From contig SRSI01000050.1 in the NCBI GenBank assembly GCA_005656395.1, forward strand, positions 4,526,001 to 4,590,000: 64,000 nt of DNA, in the 5' to 3' direction. The notes beneath the pieces were generated by a model. That model did no database searches. It was given only the letters and a program-made list of their open reading frames with translations, and was not told where the DNA came from. The DNA comes from Strongyloides papillosus (taxonomy: Eukaryota; Nematoda; Chromadorea; Rhabditida; Strongyloididae). Below are positions 43,027 through 54,353 of this stretch, piece after piece. How positions within the stretch are numbered: position 1 is the stretch's first letter; each line of letters starts with the position of its first letter. A program made the translations under genes and the position numbers.

Positions 43027-44364
43027 TTAAGCGTATAGACCAAGATTATAAACTTTAGCAGCAAGGAAAGAATGCAATATAAAGACAAAAGGTTTTGGAG
43101 ATCCAAGTAAATCAATTTCTATCTCTGGTGAACCTGGTCCAAAGTCAACCCAAAAAAATTGACTACCATCATCACCAGTTGCCCGGATTGCCTCAAAAGG
43201 GTATTGCCATAAAAGTTCAGATTGTTGTCCGAGAAGGCAAATTCCTTTCTCAATATTTATCACCAATTCACATTGTTGATCCTGCCATACACATGGTGTT
43301 GTTATTTGCCCAGCCTCATAACATATCTCATTTGTGTTTTGAACTATATTTTTTACCCAACTTGCCAATTCACGATGAGTCTCAACTCTAAAGGTGTGAC
43401 TTCTAACACCATCTTGTGTTCCTGTCCTAATGGTAAACGATATAACATCAGAGAGACCCTGAATAACGGGACATGTTCTTGAGGTTGTCTGGACGATCCT
43501 TGTTGCTATTAATGGCCTCGTAATTATTGGCATAGCCCATTCAGATTTTATTAAAGGTACTGAATCATAAAATAATAAATCATTCATAGTTAAAGCAGCA
43601 AAATATGGTTTCCATACAAGGATTCCTTGTTCAACAGTCTGTTCCAATAACCAACCCATTTTTCTAACTTGTGGATTTTGTCCTAACATCAAATTGACTT
43701 GTGCTAAAGCCTGTGTTAATAAAGCTTCTCCACAACTATGCAATGTTTCAAACCACACATCAGCATCACCTTCGTTTGGACATCGGAAAGTTAATGTAAA
43801 CCTTCCAGATGGTGACCTTATCTCAAAACACCTATTCTCAACATCCTCTCTATCAAGTCTTGTTCTCGTAATACAAGTCAACTTTAAATTAATAGTTTTA
43901 ACTCTATCTCTATTATCATCATCCCATTGTACTCTATCCAAAATACTATCTCTTTTCATATAAATATCTTTAACATAAACAACCTCCAAATCAGCAACTC
44001 TCCCAACTTTTTTCAATGTCCTAACAGCTTCATCATGTGTGGCATTCTCAAGGGGTACCCCATTAACAGAAAGTATCTTATCACCAACAAAAAGTTGTCC
44101 TGTCTGATCAGCAGCCATGCCTTTGAATATTTTACTTATAAAAACGGGCATTTTTATGTCAACACCTCCTTTAATACTTATACCAAGTCCATTACCATCT
44201 TGTTTATAGATTCTGACAACTCTCCTTTCACTACCGATTGCTGCCTCATCTAAGGTATCATTGATAGAAGTTAATGTTAATGCTGTCTCATCTGCAATTC
44301 CACAAACTTTATGCCACTCGTTATCTATTAATATTTCTAATTGTGAACTTCTTAATGCTGCCAT
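43027..44364 (-). CDS. stn-1: Alpha/beta-type syntrophin
   Basis: Single exon of 445 residues. A short N-terminal PH half (residues 1-45) precedes the PDZ domain at 48-130, with the carboxylate-binding loop GLGISIKGG (59-67) and the syntrophin signature [13 protein letters not shown] (76-88) and [12 protein letters not shown]. The rest contains the second PH region ([26 protein letters not shown]) and the C-terminal syntrophin-unique part ending [15 protein letters not shown]. Syntrophins are cytoplasmic adaptors of the dystrophin complex at muscle and neuronal membranes. PDZ text is closer to alpha/beta than gamma syntrophins, so I name the C. elegans stn-1 type. Length is close to vertebrate syntrophins (about 500), slightly short because the PH1 insert is small. 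First gene of the conserved block. Confidence 0.92.
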   Translation of the reverse strand: MAALRSSQLEILIDNEWHKVCGIADETALTLTSINDTLDEAAIGSERRVVRIYKQDGNGLGISIKGGVDIKMPVFISKIFKGMAADQTGQLFVGDKILSVNGVPLENATHDEAVRTLKKVGRVADLEVVYVKDIYMKRDSILDRVQWDDDNRDRVKTINLKLTCITRTRLDREDVENRCFEIRSPSGRFTLTFRCPNEGDADVWFETLHSCGEALLTQALAQVNLMLGQNPQVRKMGWLLEQTVEQGILVWKPYFAALTMNDLLFYDSVPLIKSEWAMPIITRPLIATRIVQTTSRTCPVIQGLSDVISFTIRTGTQDGVRSHTFRVETHRELASWVKNIVQNTNEICYEAGQITTPCVWQDQQCELVINIEKGICLLGQQSELLWQYPFEAIRATGDDGSQFFWVDFGPGSPEIEIDLLGSPKPFVFILHSFLAAKVYNLGLYA

Positions 44365-47167
44365 TTTCTTTACTACCTTATTTTTGTCTACTCTTTTCTA
44401 GTACATTAAAAAGTATATTTCTAGTAATTAAATAAAATTTCTTTGTTAATATAAATTATGTATAAGGCTTTATATCATAGTCTCTATAAAAAATAAATAT
44501 TAAAAAAAGATAAAAGATTAATTTTTCATTAAAAGATGAATATAAAATAGTCAAACATTAGAAGTGGGAGACAAAAAACAAAAAGTTATGGACAAGAGCA
44601 ATAATAATGTATTCTTTTTATACATCAATAAACTCTGGTGTATGTATTCTATATAATAAGTGGTCTTTGTCAATACCAATAAAAAATATATGAATCATTG
44701 ATGCGTATAAATCCACCATAAAAAACGGCAGAAAAAAGACAAATTTACCAGTGATAAAAATAACTTTTAAAAAATATTTATAGAAGAATTAATACTAAAA
44801 GTCTTTAGAGTAATAAAAATTTAAGAATAAAATAAAATACACAATACAATAAAAAATTTGCACTATAACAAATTAACAAATAAAAAAACTACGCCTCTAT
44901 CCTAAATATTTCATAAACAAAAAATAGCTAGAGAGATACTTTTATTACTTTATAAAAAAAAATTTTGAACTATTCTATCTATTGTAAAATATAACTTTTG
45001 ACATCGTCTATATTTAAAACAAAAACTCTAAAAATAAAATAAATTTTTATATAAAAATAAAGATTATAAAAGAAAATCCAATTTTTAATATTTTCTTTCT
45101 TTAAACTTTAACTCTATCTCCCTTCATTTTTATATGTGTGTAGATAAACACACTTCTATATATATATAAAATATGAAACGTATTTAAAAATTTTTAGTTT
45201 GTTTAACATTATGTAATATATAGAACATAAAATATAAGAAAAAAATGTTTTTTTACTGTTATTTTACTTTAATTTCCTCTTTGTATAATATTATATATGC
45301 TTTGTTTTCCTTCCTGAGATTGAGGACAATTAAAAAATATATTGGTTTTGGGGAAAGTATTCAAGGAAGTAAAAAAAAATATAAAATACCCATATATTTG
45401 GGTAATAGGATTAAAAAATGTTGTAATGATAATATTTATAAACAAAAATATTTAGAACTTATAGGTAATTTAAATTCTAATAATAAAATATTTTAATATA
45501 TTCCTCCGGAGTGTAAATAAGTTAATGACATCATATAACTTCCATCATTCCTAACTTTATCTCTTATACAATATTTTCTAAGTATCATATAATTTAAAGA
45601 ACAAGAGAGAGACTTATAAATTGTTCTTTAAAACTCTTTTCTTTGATATACATATATCCTATCATCATATTACCAAAATATATATATTTAAGCTTTTACT
45701 CCTTCTTATCAATAATATATACATTTTTTAATTTAACCCCCCTCTGTACCTCTCTCTCTAATTTTATTATAATATGTATGTATGTTTTGTTATCATTTAA
45801 ACTAAATCTTCCCTAAAATATCTTCTAATACTTTAAAACATAAATCTTTTATCTTTCATTAATTAAACATTCATAATATCCATTATTTAAATTTATTTTC
45901 TTTAGTAATATATAAATTAAACAGAACAATTATCAATTATCACAATTATCCTTTCTATACACATAATAATCTTACAAAAAGAAAAAGAAAACTATCAAAT
46001 GCGACAAAAAAGATTTAAAAAAATAGAGGAAGTAGAAAACATTTAATTGTTTTTTTATTAAAAAAAAGTTAAATATATAGATCCTTTTTATTTTAATAGA
46101 TGTGTAAAATAAATACAACATTCCTTTGAAATTTTTTATATTTATATCTTTTTAAGTATTGTAAAAACTTACATCAAAATAAATATATTAAATAACATTT
46201 TTCCTTTTTTTCAATCAAAAACATCCCATTAGGCATTATAAATCATTTTAATAAAATAACAAATATCTCCCTTAAGTTACATAATTGGTTGCCTTAAAGG
46301 AAGGAAATAAAAAAATGATTAAAGACTTTAAAACATTACTATTTTTTAAGATCTTTTCTATAATATTATAGAAATTTTCTTTACATATTTCATTTATATT
46401 TTTAACGCCCCCAAAATATTTGAAAAATTTTATTATATTTTTCTTAAATATTCATCAACAATATATCTATTATATACACATATTTTTACAAGATATTTGA
46501 TATAGACACTTTAAACACACAAGATTTTTCATAGACTCTTATCATTTAACCTTTTTTTACAAATTATTCCGTCACATATTAAGATTACCGTTATCTCAAT
46601 ACTTCCACTTTTTTTATAAACGTCTCCTACAACTACGGAGAAATGATAACAAAAATGTAATTTTTTATTACGTTATTGCGTGTAATTTATTTCCATATAA
46701 ATTTGTAACATCTTTTTCCTATCTATTAAATTATTCCCCTCTCTTTATCATTCTTCTTTTTCTTTCTCTCTCTCTCCCCAACTTTCTTTACACATATATT
46801 AATCATTTTCAATTTTATTTTTTAATTTTTGGTAATTGGTTTAATTTTTCAACTTTTTTATTTTGGAAAAGTTATGAATACATGGGAGATGTTATTATTA
46901 GATTATTTTATTTGTCTACTTTTCATTAACCCTTCCTAACTTGTTTTACCCTTTGATCTTCCAAACAACTTTATTTTTATAGCGATTTATTATTAATGTT
47001 TTTAAATGACGTAACTTTTTAATTTGAATAACCTTCAAGATAAATATTATTTTTATTATATGATTTTTAAAAATCACATTTTATTTTATAGGACAAAATA
47101 ATTTAATTAGGACATATCATAAAAAGTTGAAACTTTAATAAAAAATATATACATTAATAAAAAAAAC
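44365..47167. other. Long AT-rich intergenic region between divergent genes
   Basis: Divides the leftward syntrophin gene and the rightward IP6K gene, so it must hold both promoters. An 83-codon plus-strand ORF with ATG at 45245-45496 has a hydrophobic start and a basic tail (KKCCNDNIYKQKYLELIGN). No homology is seen and coding status is doubtful. Confidence 0.45.
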
Positions 47168-48402
47168 ATGGAGGTAACAGGTTTCAGTCATCAAGTAGGA
47201 GGTCATTTCGGAATGTTCTGTTGCAATGGACATGTATGCAAACCCTTAAACCAACGTGAATACCTCTTCTACTCCTCAGTTGACAAAACACTATTCCCAT
47301 ACACAGCAAAATTTTGTGGGATAGGTAAACTTTCTATAAATTTTATACCTTCTAATGAGGATGATAAAAAAGAGGAGGAAGACAATATCGGTATTGGGAA
47401 GAGGTATGTCGTCATGAAGTCTGATATCATTCTCAATTGCCATACAAGTCATTTTGAGACATCCGATCAAATGAGATTTTTAATTAACGACAGTGATAAG
47501 ACCATCTTTGCTGTTGGAAAGAATAGTAATTCATGGGCTAATCAATGCCAATCGAAAGTATGTTTTTAAATATGAAGTATTCTTAAATTAATTTCTATAT
47601 ATAGGCAATTCAGAAATTAGTAGACTCCAGGAATGATAAACAATTCATCTTCCTTGAAGATATTGTATCAATATACAAAAAACCCTGTGTCGTGGACCTC
47701 AAAATGGGGACTCGCCAATACGGAGACCATGCAACAGCAGAAAAAAAAGCTAGTCAAAGACAAAAAAGTGAATCCTCAACATCAGGTACATTGGGTGTTC
47801 GGATAGTTGGTATGCAAATATGGGATCAAAAAACGAAGGGATATTATCAGGTGAATAAATATGAGGGTCGTGAGATGACTGAATACCATTTCCTTGAGAC
47901 AATCCTCCACTTCTTTGAAAGAGCTGGCCAGGAGAGGAGAAAAATTTTATTTGAAAAATTAACGGGTTTAAAGAAAGTTTTAATTGAAGCTGAAGGTTTT
48001 AGATTTTACTCATCCTCTATACTTATCGCCTTCGAGGGCATGGAAAATGAGGATGGTAATGTTAATGATATTGATAACCTATCTGTATCACTTAGTATGA
48101 TTGATTTTGCTCACTCAACATTCAATGGTTTCAGAGAAGAAGATATAACATACACAGGATATGATGAAGGCTACCTTCTTGGGGTAACATATCTTATAAA
48201 CATTCTCTATGGGTATATCATCGGTGGGAGTACACTCAAAGAATTGATAAATAATTTTAAACAAATTAATAAAAATAGAGGACTTAAACGTGAGTTATCG
48301 GAACAGGAGAAGTTAGTTAATAGTGAGGATGATGATGAAGATGATGATGAACATTATGGTGGTAAAAATTATAATAATATCAATTCTCATGATAATTCTT
48401 GA
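47168..48402 (+). CDS. Inositol hexakisphosphate kinase (IP6K family)
   Basis: Exon 1 47168-47557 and exon 2 47605-48402 across a 47-nt intron in phase 0, giving 395 residues. N-terminal [12 protein letters not shown] and [12 protein letters not shown] are characteristic of IP6 kinases. Exon 2 carries the inositol-phosphate-kinase signature PCVVDLKMG (157-165), followed by [17 protein letters not shown] and [14 protein letters not shown], later [12 protein letters not shown] (SSLL-type motif) and the catalytic/metal motif SMIDFAHS. The family makes diphosphoinositol phosphates (5-IP7) from IP6 and ATP. The C-terminus is acidic (DDDEDDDEH). In the SSLL motif Ile replaces Leu. The gene is convergent with the ground-like gene, with 111 bp between stops. 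Confidence 0.92.
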
Positions 48403-48513
48403 CATTATATTTTTTTAATATAATTATTTATTTTTGACATTCAAAAAAATTAGGTCTCTCATGAGACATATTGTATATTAAATATTGATGAATAAATATT
48501 AAAATAAGTAATA

Positions 48514-48961
48514 TTATTCTAATAATGCAATTAGATAACAGTAAATTTTTCCGTTTCCTGCTCCACAAAAACCATGCCCATTAGAGGTGAAAGACAAAGA
48601 TTCTGCCTCTGTACATGAAACAAATGCTTTTTCATGAAATTTGCCATAAAATACCTCTTGGATCATCTTCTCACTTTCCTCAATATCATCGCTGAGATTC
48701 TATAAATAAATATTAATAACAATTATAATGAAAAGCAGTAACCTGAAGAATAATATCTCTCCATTTTTTCTGTGGACACTCAACATCCTTGTTCTTAAAA
48801 ACTATTGGTTCAATTATATTCCTCTTCTTCCTTCCAAATCCACAGGAAGATTGTTGACAACATCCTCCACCACATCCTGTCTGAGGAAAAAATAATCCCA
48901 CCGTGGTGTTAAATAACATTATAGTAACAATAAAAACAACATTAAAATTAAACGATTTCAT
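48514..48961 (-). CDS. Ground-like domain secreted protein
   Basis: Exon 1 48743-48961 and exon 2 48514-48699 over a 43-nt intron (phase 0), giving 134 residues. Starts MKSFNFNVVFIVTIMLF, a signal peptide; a more upstream in-frame ATG (48991) is less likely because it would bury it. Next is the Cys-rich block CGGGCCQQSSCGFGRKKR, typical of ground-like (GRL) proteins before the domain. The ground-like domain then shows ECPQKKWRDIILQ, an acidic helix (SDDIEESEKMIQEVFYGKF), VSCTEAES, GFCGAGNGKIYCYL. GRL proteins are nematode-specific secreted relatives of hedgehog-related proteins, usually linked to cuticle or apical matrix. The RKKR could be a furin site. Confidence 0.9.
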
Positions 48962-49471
48962 TGTAAAGTGAGTTGTGTAAATTTGAAGCATATTTAATTT
49001 CTTTATATACTAACTTCATTCCTCCACTAACCCCATTAAAAATTGTAGTAATTAGTATAAAAATACCTGCCAAAAAGGTAGTTACAAAAGGTTAACCTCA
49101 AAAATGTTTATTTAAAGATGATTTTTTATACAATCCATAGAAAACTCTCTGGATTAATTGAATCACGTTACAATTATTCAAACCTAATTATTACTTAAGT
49201 TAGGTCAATCTTAAAAAATAGTTAATTGTTTCCATATAAATAATAACATTTTATAGGTTACATTTTTATTTACCTTCATATAACCACCTATAAAGATGAT
49301 TTCAAAAAAAAATTTAAAAAAAGGTAGTAATTATATTTATTGAAACGTTAGTTAACACAATTTTATATTACTATCAAAAGGAGTATCAAAGAGGTTTCTT
49401 ATTTTGATTATTATTACAAGTGTAATGTACTTCTTTTGAAAAGCAAAAATAATAAAATTTAAATTAAACAT
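48962..49471. other. Spacer between grl and FKBP genes
   Basis: AT-rich; carries the promoter of the ground-like gene and the 3' end of the FKBP gene. No other feature. Confidence 0.5.
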
Positions 49472-49845
49472 TTACTTGATTTTAAGGAGTTCAACATCAA
49501 AGATGAGAGTTGCATTTCCTGGAATGGCACCTGGGACTCCACGGGCACCGTATCCCATATCAGGTGAGATTCTTAAGATTGCACGTTCCCCAACAGACAT
49601 TTTTGTAAGTCCTTCATCCCAACCTTTGATGACTTCTCCTTTACCTATGGTAAATTCAAATGGTTGACCTCTTGTTCTGGAGCTGTCAATCTCTTTTCCA
49701 TTCTCCAATTTCAAGGTATAGTGGCAGGAAACTTTTTGGCCTTTCTTTGGGAAGGTAGTTCCTTAAAAGAAGAATCAATTTTTATATTTACATATCAAGA
49801 CAACATACCATCTCCAGGTTTTTGAGTATCAATATCAACGCCCAT
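49472..49845 (-). CDS. fkb-2: FKBP12-type peptidyl-prolyl isomerase
   Basis: Exon 1 49809-49845 (37 nt) and exon 2 49472-49761 over a 47-nt intron, giving exactly 108 residues, the FKBP12 length. All ligand-pocket residues are in place: Tyr27, Asp38, Phe47, Val56, Ile57, Trp60, Tyr83, Phe100 (numbering from Met1). Motifs: [42 protein letters not shown]. Catalyses cis-trans isomerisation of prolyl bonds; cytosolic, and in animals also binds ryanodine-type channels. The frame stays open upstream of this ATG; an alternative ATG at 49953 would add 36 basic residues (see findings). Symbol by analogy with C. elegans. Confidence 0.93.
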
Positions 49846-49992
49846 TCTTGGAAAAGTTAGAGATAAATTTCTGAAAAAAGAATTTGTTACATTAGACCCA
49901 TTGGTGGTGCATTGAACTCTACTCATAATCCCACGACTTATTGAACCTAGCATTTTTCTTTTTTTATATCTACTACAAATACCCACAAACAA

Positions 49993-52900
49993 ATAAATAA
50001 CAAATATGGTACTTACAATGTTAAATTAAAAATACATAGTAAAATAATGAAACATTAAATGTTTTCCATCTTTATAAAATTGCAATTCAAGGAACGCTCA
50101 AAAATCTGAATGAATTCTAATACTATCAACAGAACGTGTGTGTTCTGTGATAGCAAAGATTTATCTGGAAAATTCCATTACACTATACAACAATACATAA
50201 AAAATAAGGAGGAGGAAGAGAGAGGAAATTACACACTCTACAGGCTTTACTTTTAAAAAGCAATTCTTAACATCAAAACACAAACTAACCCCCTACCTAT
50301 TTAGAGAACTATATACATATGATTATACAAGCATACACCAAATAAAAATAAACCTCCTAAAATGTTAATGAAAAAAGATTACAATATTCATGGAGAGAAA
50401 GGAGAAAAAAGGGAAGAACAAAAAAATTTTTTTCTATCATTTTTCATTTATCTTCCATGTAGGGGGAAAGCACAAAAACGCGGAAGAAAAAAATAAAGGA
50501 AAATGAACTTTAGATGGGTGCCTTTCAGATAAATGATGAATAATTAATATCCTATAATTACTTATATCTATATTCTCCTTCCTTCCATCGTCCCAATAGT
50601 ATAATAAAATAAAAAAATTTAAAGATTGGAAGTGTAAAAAAATGAATGTGATAAAAATAGTATGAGTCTTAGTTAGAGAAAATATATTCCAGTAGGTACA
50701 TGAACTATAATTGGAAATTGAGATTTAGAGAGAGCATCTTCCAGGATGATGATGATAAGAAAAAAAAGAGAAATGGTTTATTTGGTGAAACGAAAACTTT
50801 TTCTTTATAAGAGACATTCACTTTTTTTAGGCTTTTTTCTTTTTGATTATTATCATATGTTGGAATATTGATGTATATTTATTGGAATTTGATAACTTCA
50901 GAAAAGTTTCTAGATTACCTTAATTAAATGGATTATTATTGTAAAGTTGATAAGTGAATATTTAAACATTCTCCAATAAAACAGTTTACATTTTTTTATG
51001 GATATTTATTTAGGAAATAATATTTAATTCAGTGAATAATAATTTTATTTATTTTTTTTATCATTATCCAAACATGTTTAAAATTACACTGTTATGGTGT
51101 TTTTTATCAATGTTAAATGAAATACTGGAATTTTTTTCTTCATTATCATGATCCCATTATCTGGAGATAAGAACTATAAAAATTTGTACAATAAATATTT
51201 ATTTTAATTTTTTCAATTAAGAAGAAGATAGAATGTGTACATAGTAATCGTACAAAATAAAAAAAAACAATTAATTTTTATCTTTCCTAATCTCCGATTT
51301 TTTTTATTAATCATCTTCCTGTTTGTAAAAGAGTATATATGTGTTTTCTTAATGATAATAAAAAAAACAAGAAAATAATTAAATATGAACAATAACCAAT
51401 GAATATGTAGATTGTATAAAAAGAAACACAAAAAAATATATATTAATAGATTCATGGGTATAAAAAGAAATTTAGTTGGATAAAGAAAATAAATTCTATA
51501 GTTATTTTTTTAGGAAACATAAAAAATTAATAAAGTGTTTGAAGAAAAGAGAAGAAAGGACTAAAAATTATATTGCCCTAATTAAAGAATTTTTTTTGGT
51601 AAGATAAAAAAGATATAAATTTTCCACTTTCCTTAGTAAAAGGGCATTTTCAGTTATGTCACTTTCGAGAAACGACAACTATTTTATACATAAGTATTAT
51701 TATTTTTTTATAACTACTATTTTTTATAATGATAATATTTATCGTTATTCTAAATTGTATTATATATTTTTATTTAAACATCGAATAAATACGTAATACA
51801 TTCTATATAACAAGCTTTTTTGAAACAAAAAAAATGCCTAAAATATAGAATTATTATATGTTTATTATATCTTTTATCTAGTTATTTTTATTTCCCTAGC
51901 ATACACATATCTATACTTTTCTTATTGTTTCATTTTTTAAAAACATATACTTTATTTTAAATCTTTTACACTGACAAATTTATCAATTGGATATTTTTTA
52001 ACTTAATTTTATTACCCCTTAACAAATTTTTTAAAAATAAATAAAATATATTTCAATTTTTAAATTTACGTAAGGAGTGTGTAAGAATATTTCATCAGAA
52101 CAATGAAGCCATACCCCTTTTTTAAATACTTTTTTCTTTCTTATGGTATCACTAAGAAGAGAATGATAAAGTAAAGTATATAAATTTTTGACTAATCCAT
52201 ATATTCAATATTCATTTTTTCATTGACATTATCAGAAAATTAAAACTCTTTAATTTTTTAGCTTTCAGTTATCTCCTACTTGTATATGCATTTAAAATTT
52301 TAAAAAAAACATACTCCAATAGTCTTCTAATTAAAATGTTGTTATGTTTTATTTTTCCGCATTGTTTATCCTATGTTTTTTAAGACTAGAGAACAATATA
52401 CATTTTTCTTATTTGTTTTATCTTTTTTATAAAAATATATATGATATTTATTGAAATTACTTAAATTACATTTTAGATAATTTTATAACTTTTAACTTCA
52501 TTTCAATAACCACACAACACTTAATACTTTCATTCCAAGTATAAAAAAAATTTCTTTTATCTCTTTTTCCAAGTACCTGAATTTGAAAATTTCTACCTAG
52601 ACAAATTTCCTCCATTCTCCATCGTTACCACTCGCATTAACGTTATAGAAAAAGTTTTTCTGTAAAAAAATTTTCCATTTTCTAGTTAAATAAAAATCTC
52701 TTTAATAACTTTTAAAAATAGATCACACTTTTGAAAATTAGATGATCTCCCAAATTTTATTTATATTAACCAATTAGTGATTATTACTTTTTCGAACTTT
52801 GATTTAGTTTTGGTTTCTTATTAATTTCACCTACATTCATTTTAAAAATATTTCTCACAATCTGATAACCTCTTTAATGTTCTTTTTATTGTAAAAAAAC

Positions 52901-53983
52901 ACATTAATTATATTGAAAGGTTTAAAATAAAAAAAATGTTTATATATTTCTTTCAATCTTATTTTATCCTGTCACAGACATTTTAACAATATAATTGTTT
53001 CCATATAAAATTATCTCATTTTCCAATACTTCAATATTCATTATTAAAAAAACTATAAAAAAGAAATTTCTAAAAAAAGGAAAGCCTTTTATCCTTCTCC
53101 TTCCTACACAACATCATTTTTTTCTTCTTATCAGTTCATAATACATTACTACAAAACTAAAATATTTATTATCTTCATTATATATTTTTTATCAAAAAAT
53201 TCTTTTAATACATAAATGTGTTTATATAATTTTTAATATAAATTTTATACACATCAACTTCCTTTAACAAAATTTGTATATATATCTAATTTATCATATC
53301 ATTAACATGTGAAAAAAGCATGTTAATAATTAATATCAATTCTCTAGATAAATAAGAGGAAAAAACTTCGTTTTTGTTATCATTAGATTGTCTTATACAT
53401 TACTTTACTAAATTGTTATCATAACTAAAAACTTTATTATATTATCCTAGTTTTATGAAATATCGTCATATAATAAACTTTTTTAGTCATAGAGATAAGG
53501 TGTGCAAAAAATATTTAATGCAAATATTATCGTATAAATTATACAAATTTATATATTCTAAGTATATCATATTAGTCAAAACTTTATTTATGATAAAATT
53601 TGTACTTTCTCCTTGTCAATGACATGCACAATATAACATTACATTTCAATTGATAGGTTGTATTAATTAAACAATAATATTTAATTCCATTTTACTGATT
53701 AAGATTTCATATTTCAATCTAATATATGCATGTCTAAACTATAAAACTTTCTCCCTTTTTTGTTGTTATCCTATCTTAAAAATTTTATAATCTATCTTTT
53801 TTATGATAAGATACCTTTATTAGCGATTCCTGTATCGTATCATTAACTCATTGCATACACCCTTAACAAATCTGCACATAATGGACAGTTCTACTTCTTA
53901 TCTTTTTCAACTTTTGTTTAGTCTCTCTAAGATAAGAAAAATATAAAATTCGCTTTAAATACAACAAAATTATGTTCATATTT
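49993..53983. other. Long AT-rich intergenic region
   Basis: About 4 kb between divergent FKBP and AdoMetDC genes. No gene, RNA or structured repeat is supported. Short open frames such as 51213-51455 are poly-A/T rich and have no homology. Confidence 0.5.
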
Positions 53984-53984
53984 C

Positions 53985-54353
53985 AGAACCAAGTTTTCTC
54001 GCGGTTGGGAACTGTTGTCACCTTCCCCGAGTACTTGTAAATTGTTGCCAAAGTAAGTTTTAATTTATTATTACTTTTACATTTCATTATTACTTCCTCC
54101 TTCCAGATAACTTGTATGGGTGGAAAACCCCTTATTCTTGTGCACCATCGTAGACCTCCTTAGCGGGTCCGAGTACCTTCATTCGACTTCATTAAATTAC
54201 TTGAAAAATTCAAATTTTTTTCAATCTTTTATTTCATTAGCCTTTTGAAATCAACACAACTTTTTTACAAATTTTATATTTTTTCCAATTTTTTTCTTAT
54301 TATTATCAAAAAAATTCAAACAATATTAAAATTACTAATCAAAAAAGTTAACA
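53985..54353 (+). promoter_or_regulatory. Structured 5' leader of AdoMetDC with a leader intron
   Basis: Starts after an acceptor-like CATATTTCAG at about 53984. Leader exon 53985-54052 is unusually GC-rich (TCTCGCGGTTGGGAAC, CACCTTCCCCGAGTAC). A 54-nt intron (54053-54106, GTAAGTTTT...CTTCCAG) follows. The second leader exon contains the upstream ORF and then an AT-rich stretch to the main ATG at 54354 with no further ATG. CCGAGTAC occurs in both leader exons. Splicing inferred from consensus. Confidence 0.6.
54116..54163 (+). promoter_or_regulatory. Upstream ORF in AdoMetDC leader (15 codons, ends Pro-Pro-stop)
   Basis: The only ATG in the predicted spliced leader. It encodes MGGKPLILVHHRRPP and a TAG stop, 190 nt upstream of the main start. 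AdoMetDC leaders in vertebrates and plants carry polyamine-sensing uORFs (the vertebrate one is MAGDIS), so a regulatory uORF is expected, but this peptide is different. Consecutive prolines before a stop are a known poor substrate for termination. Regulation by polyamines is inference. Confidence 0.6.

Noticed and set aside
54161..54185. tRNA T-arm-like GGGTCCGAGTACC near the AdoMetDC leader
   Set aside because: No cloverleaf can be built around it; other arms are absent.
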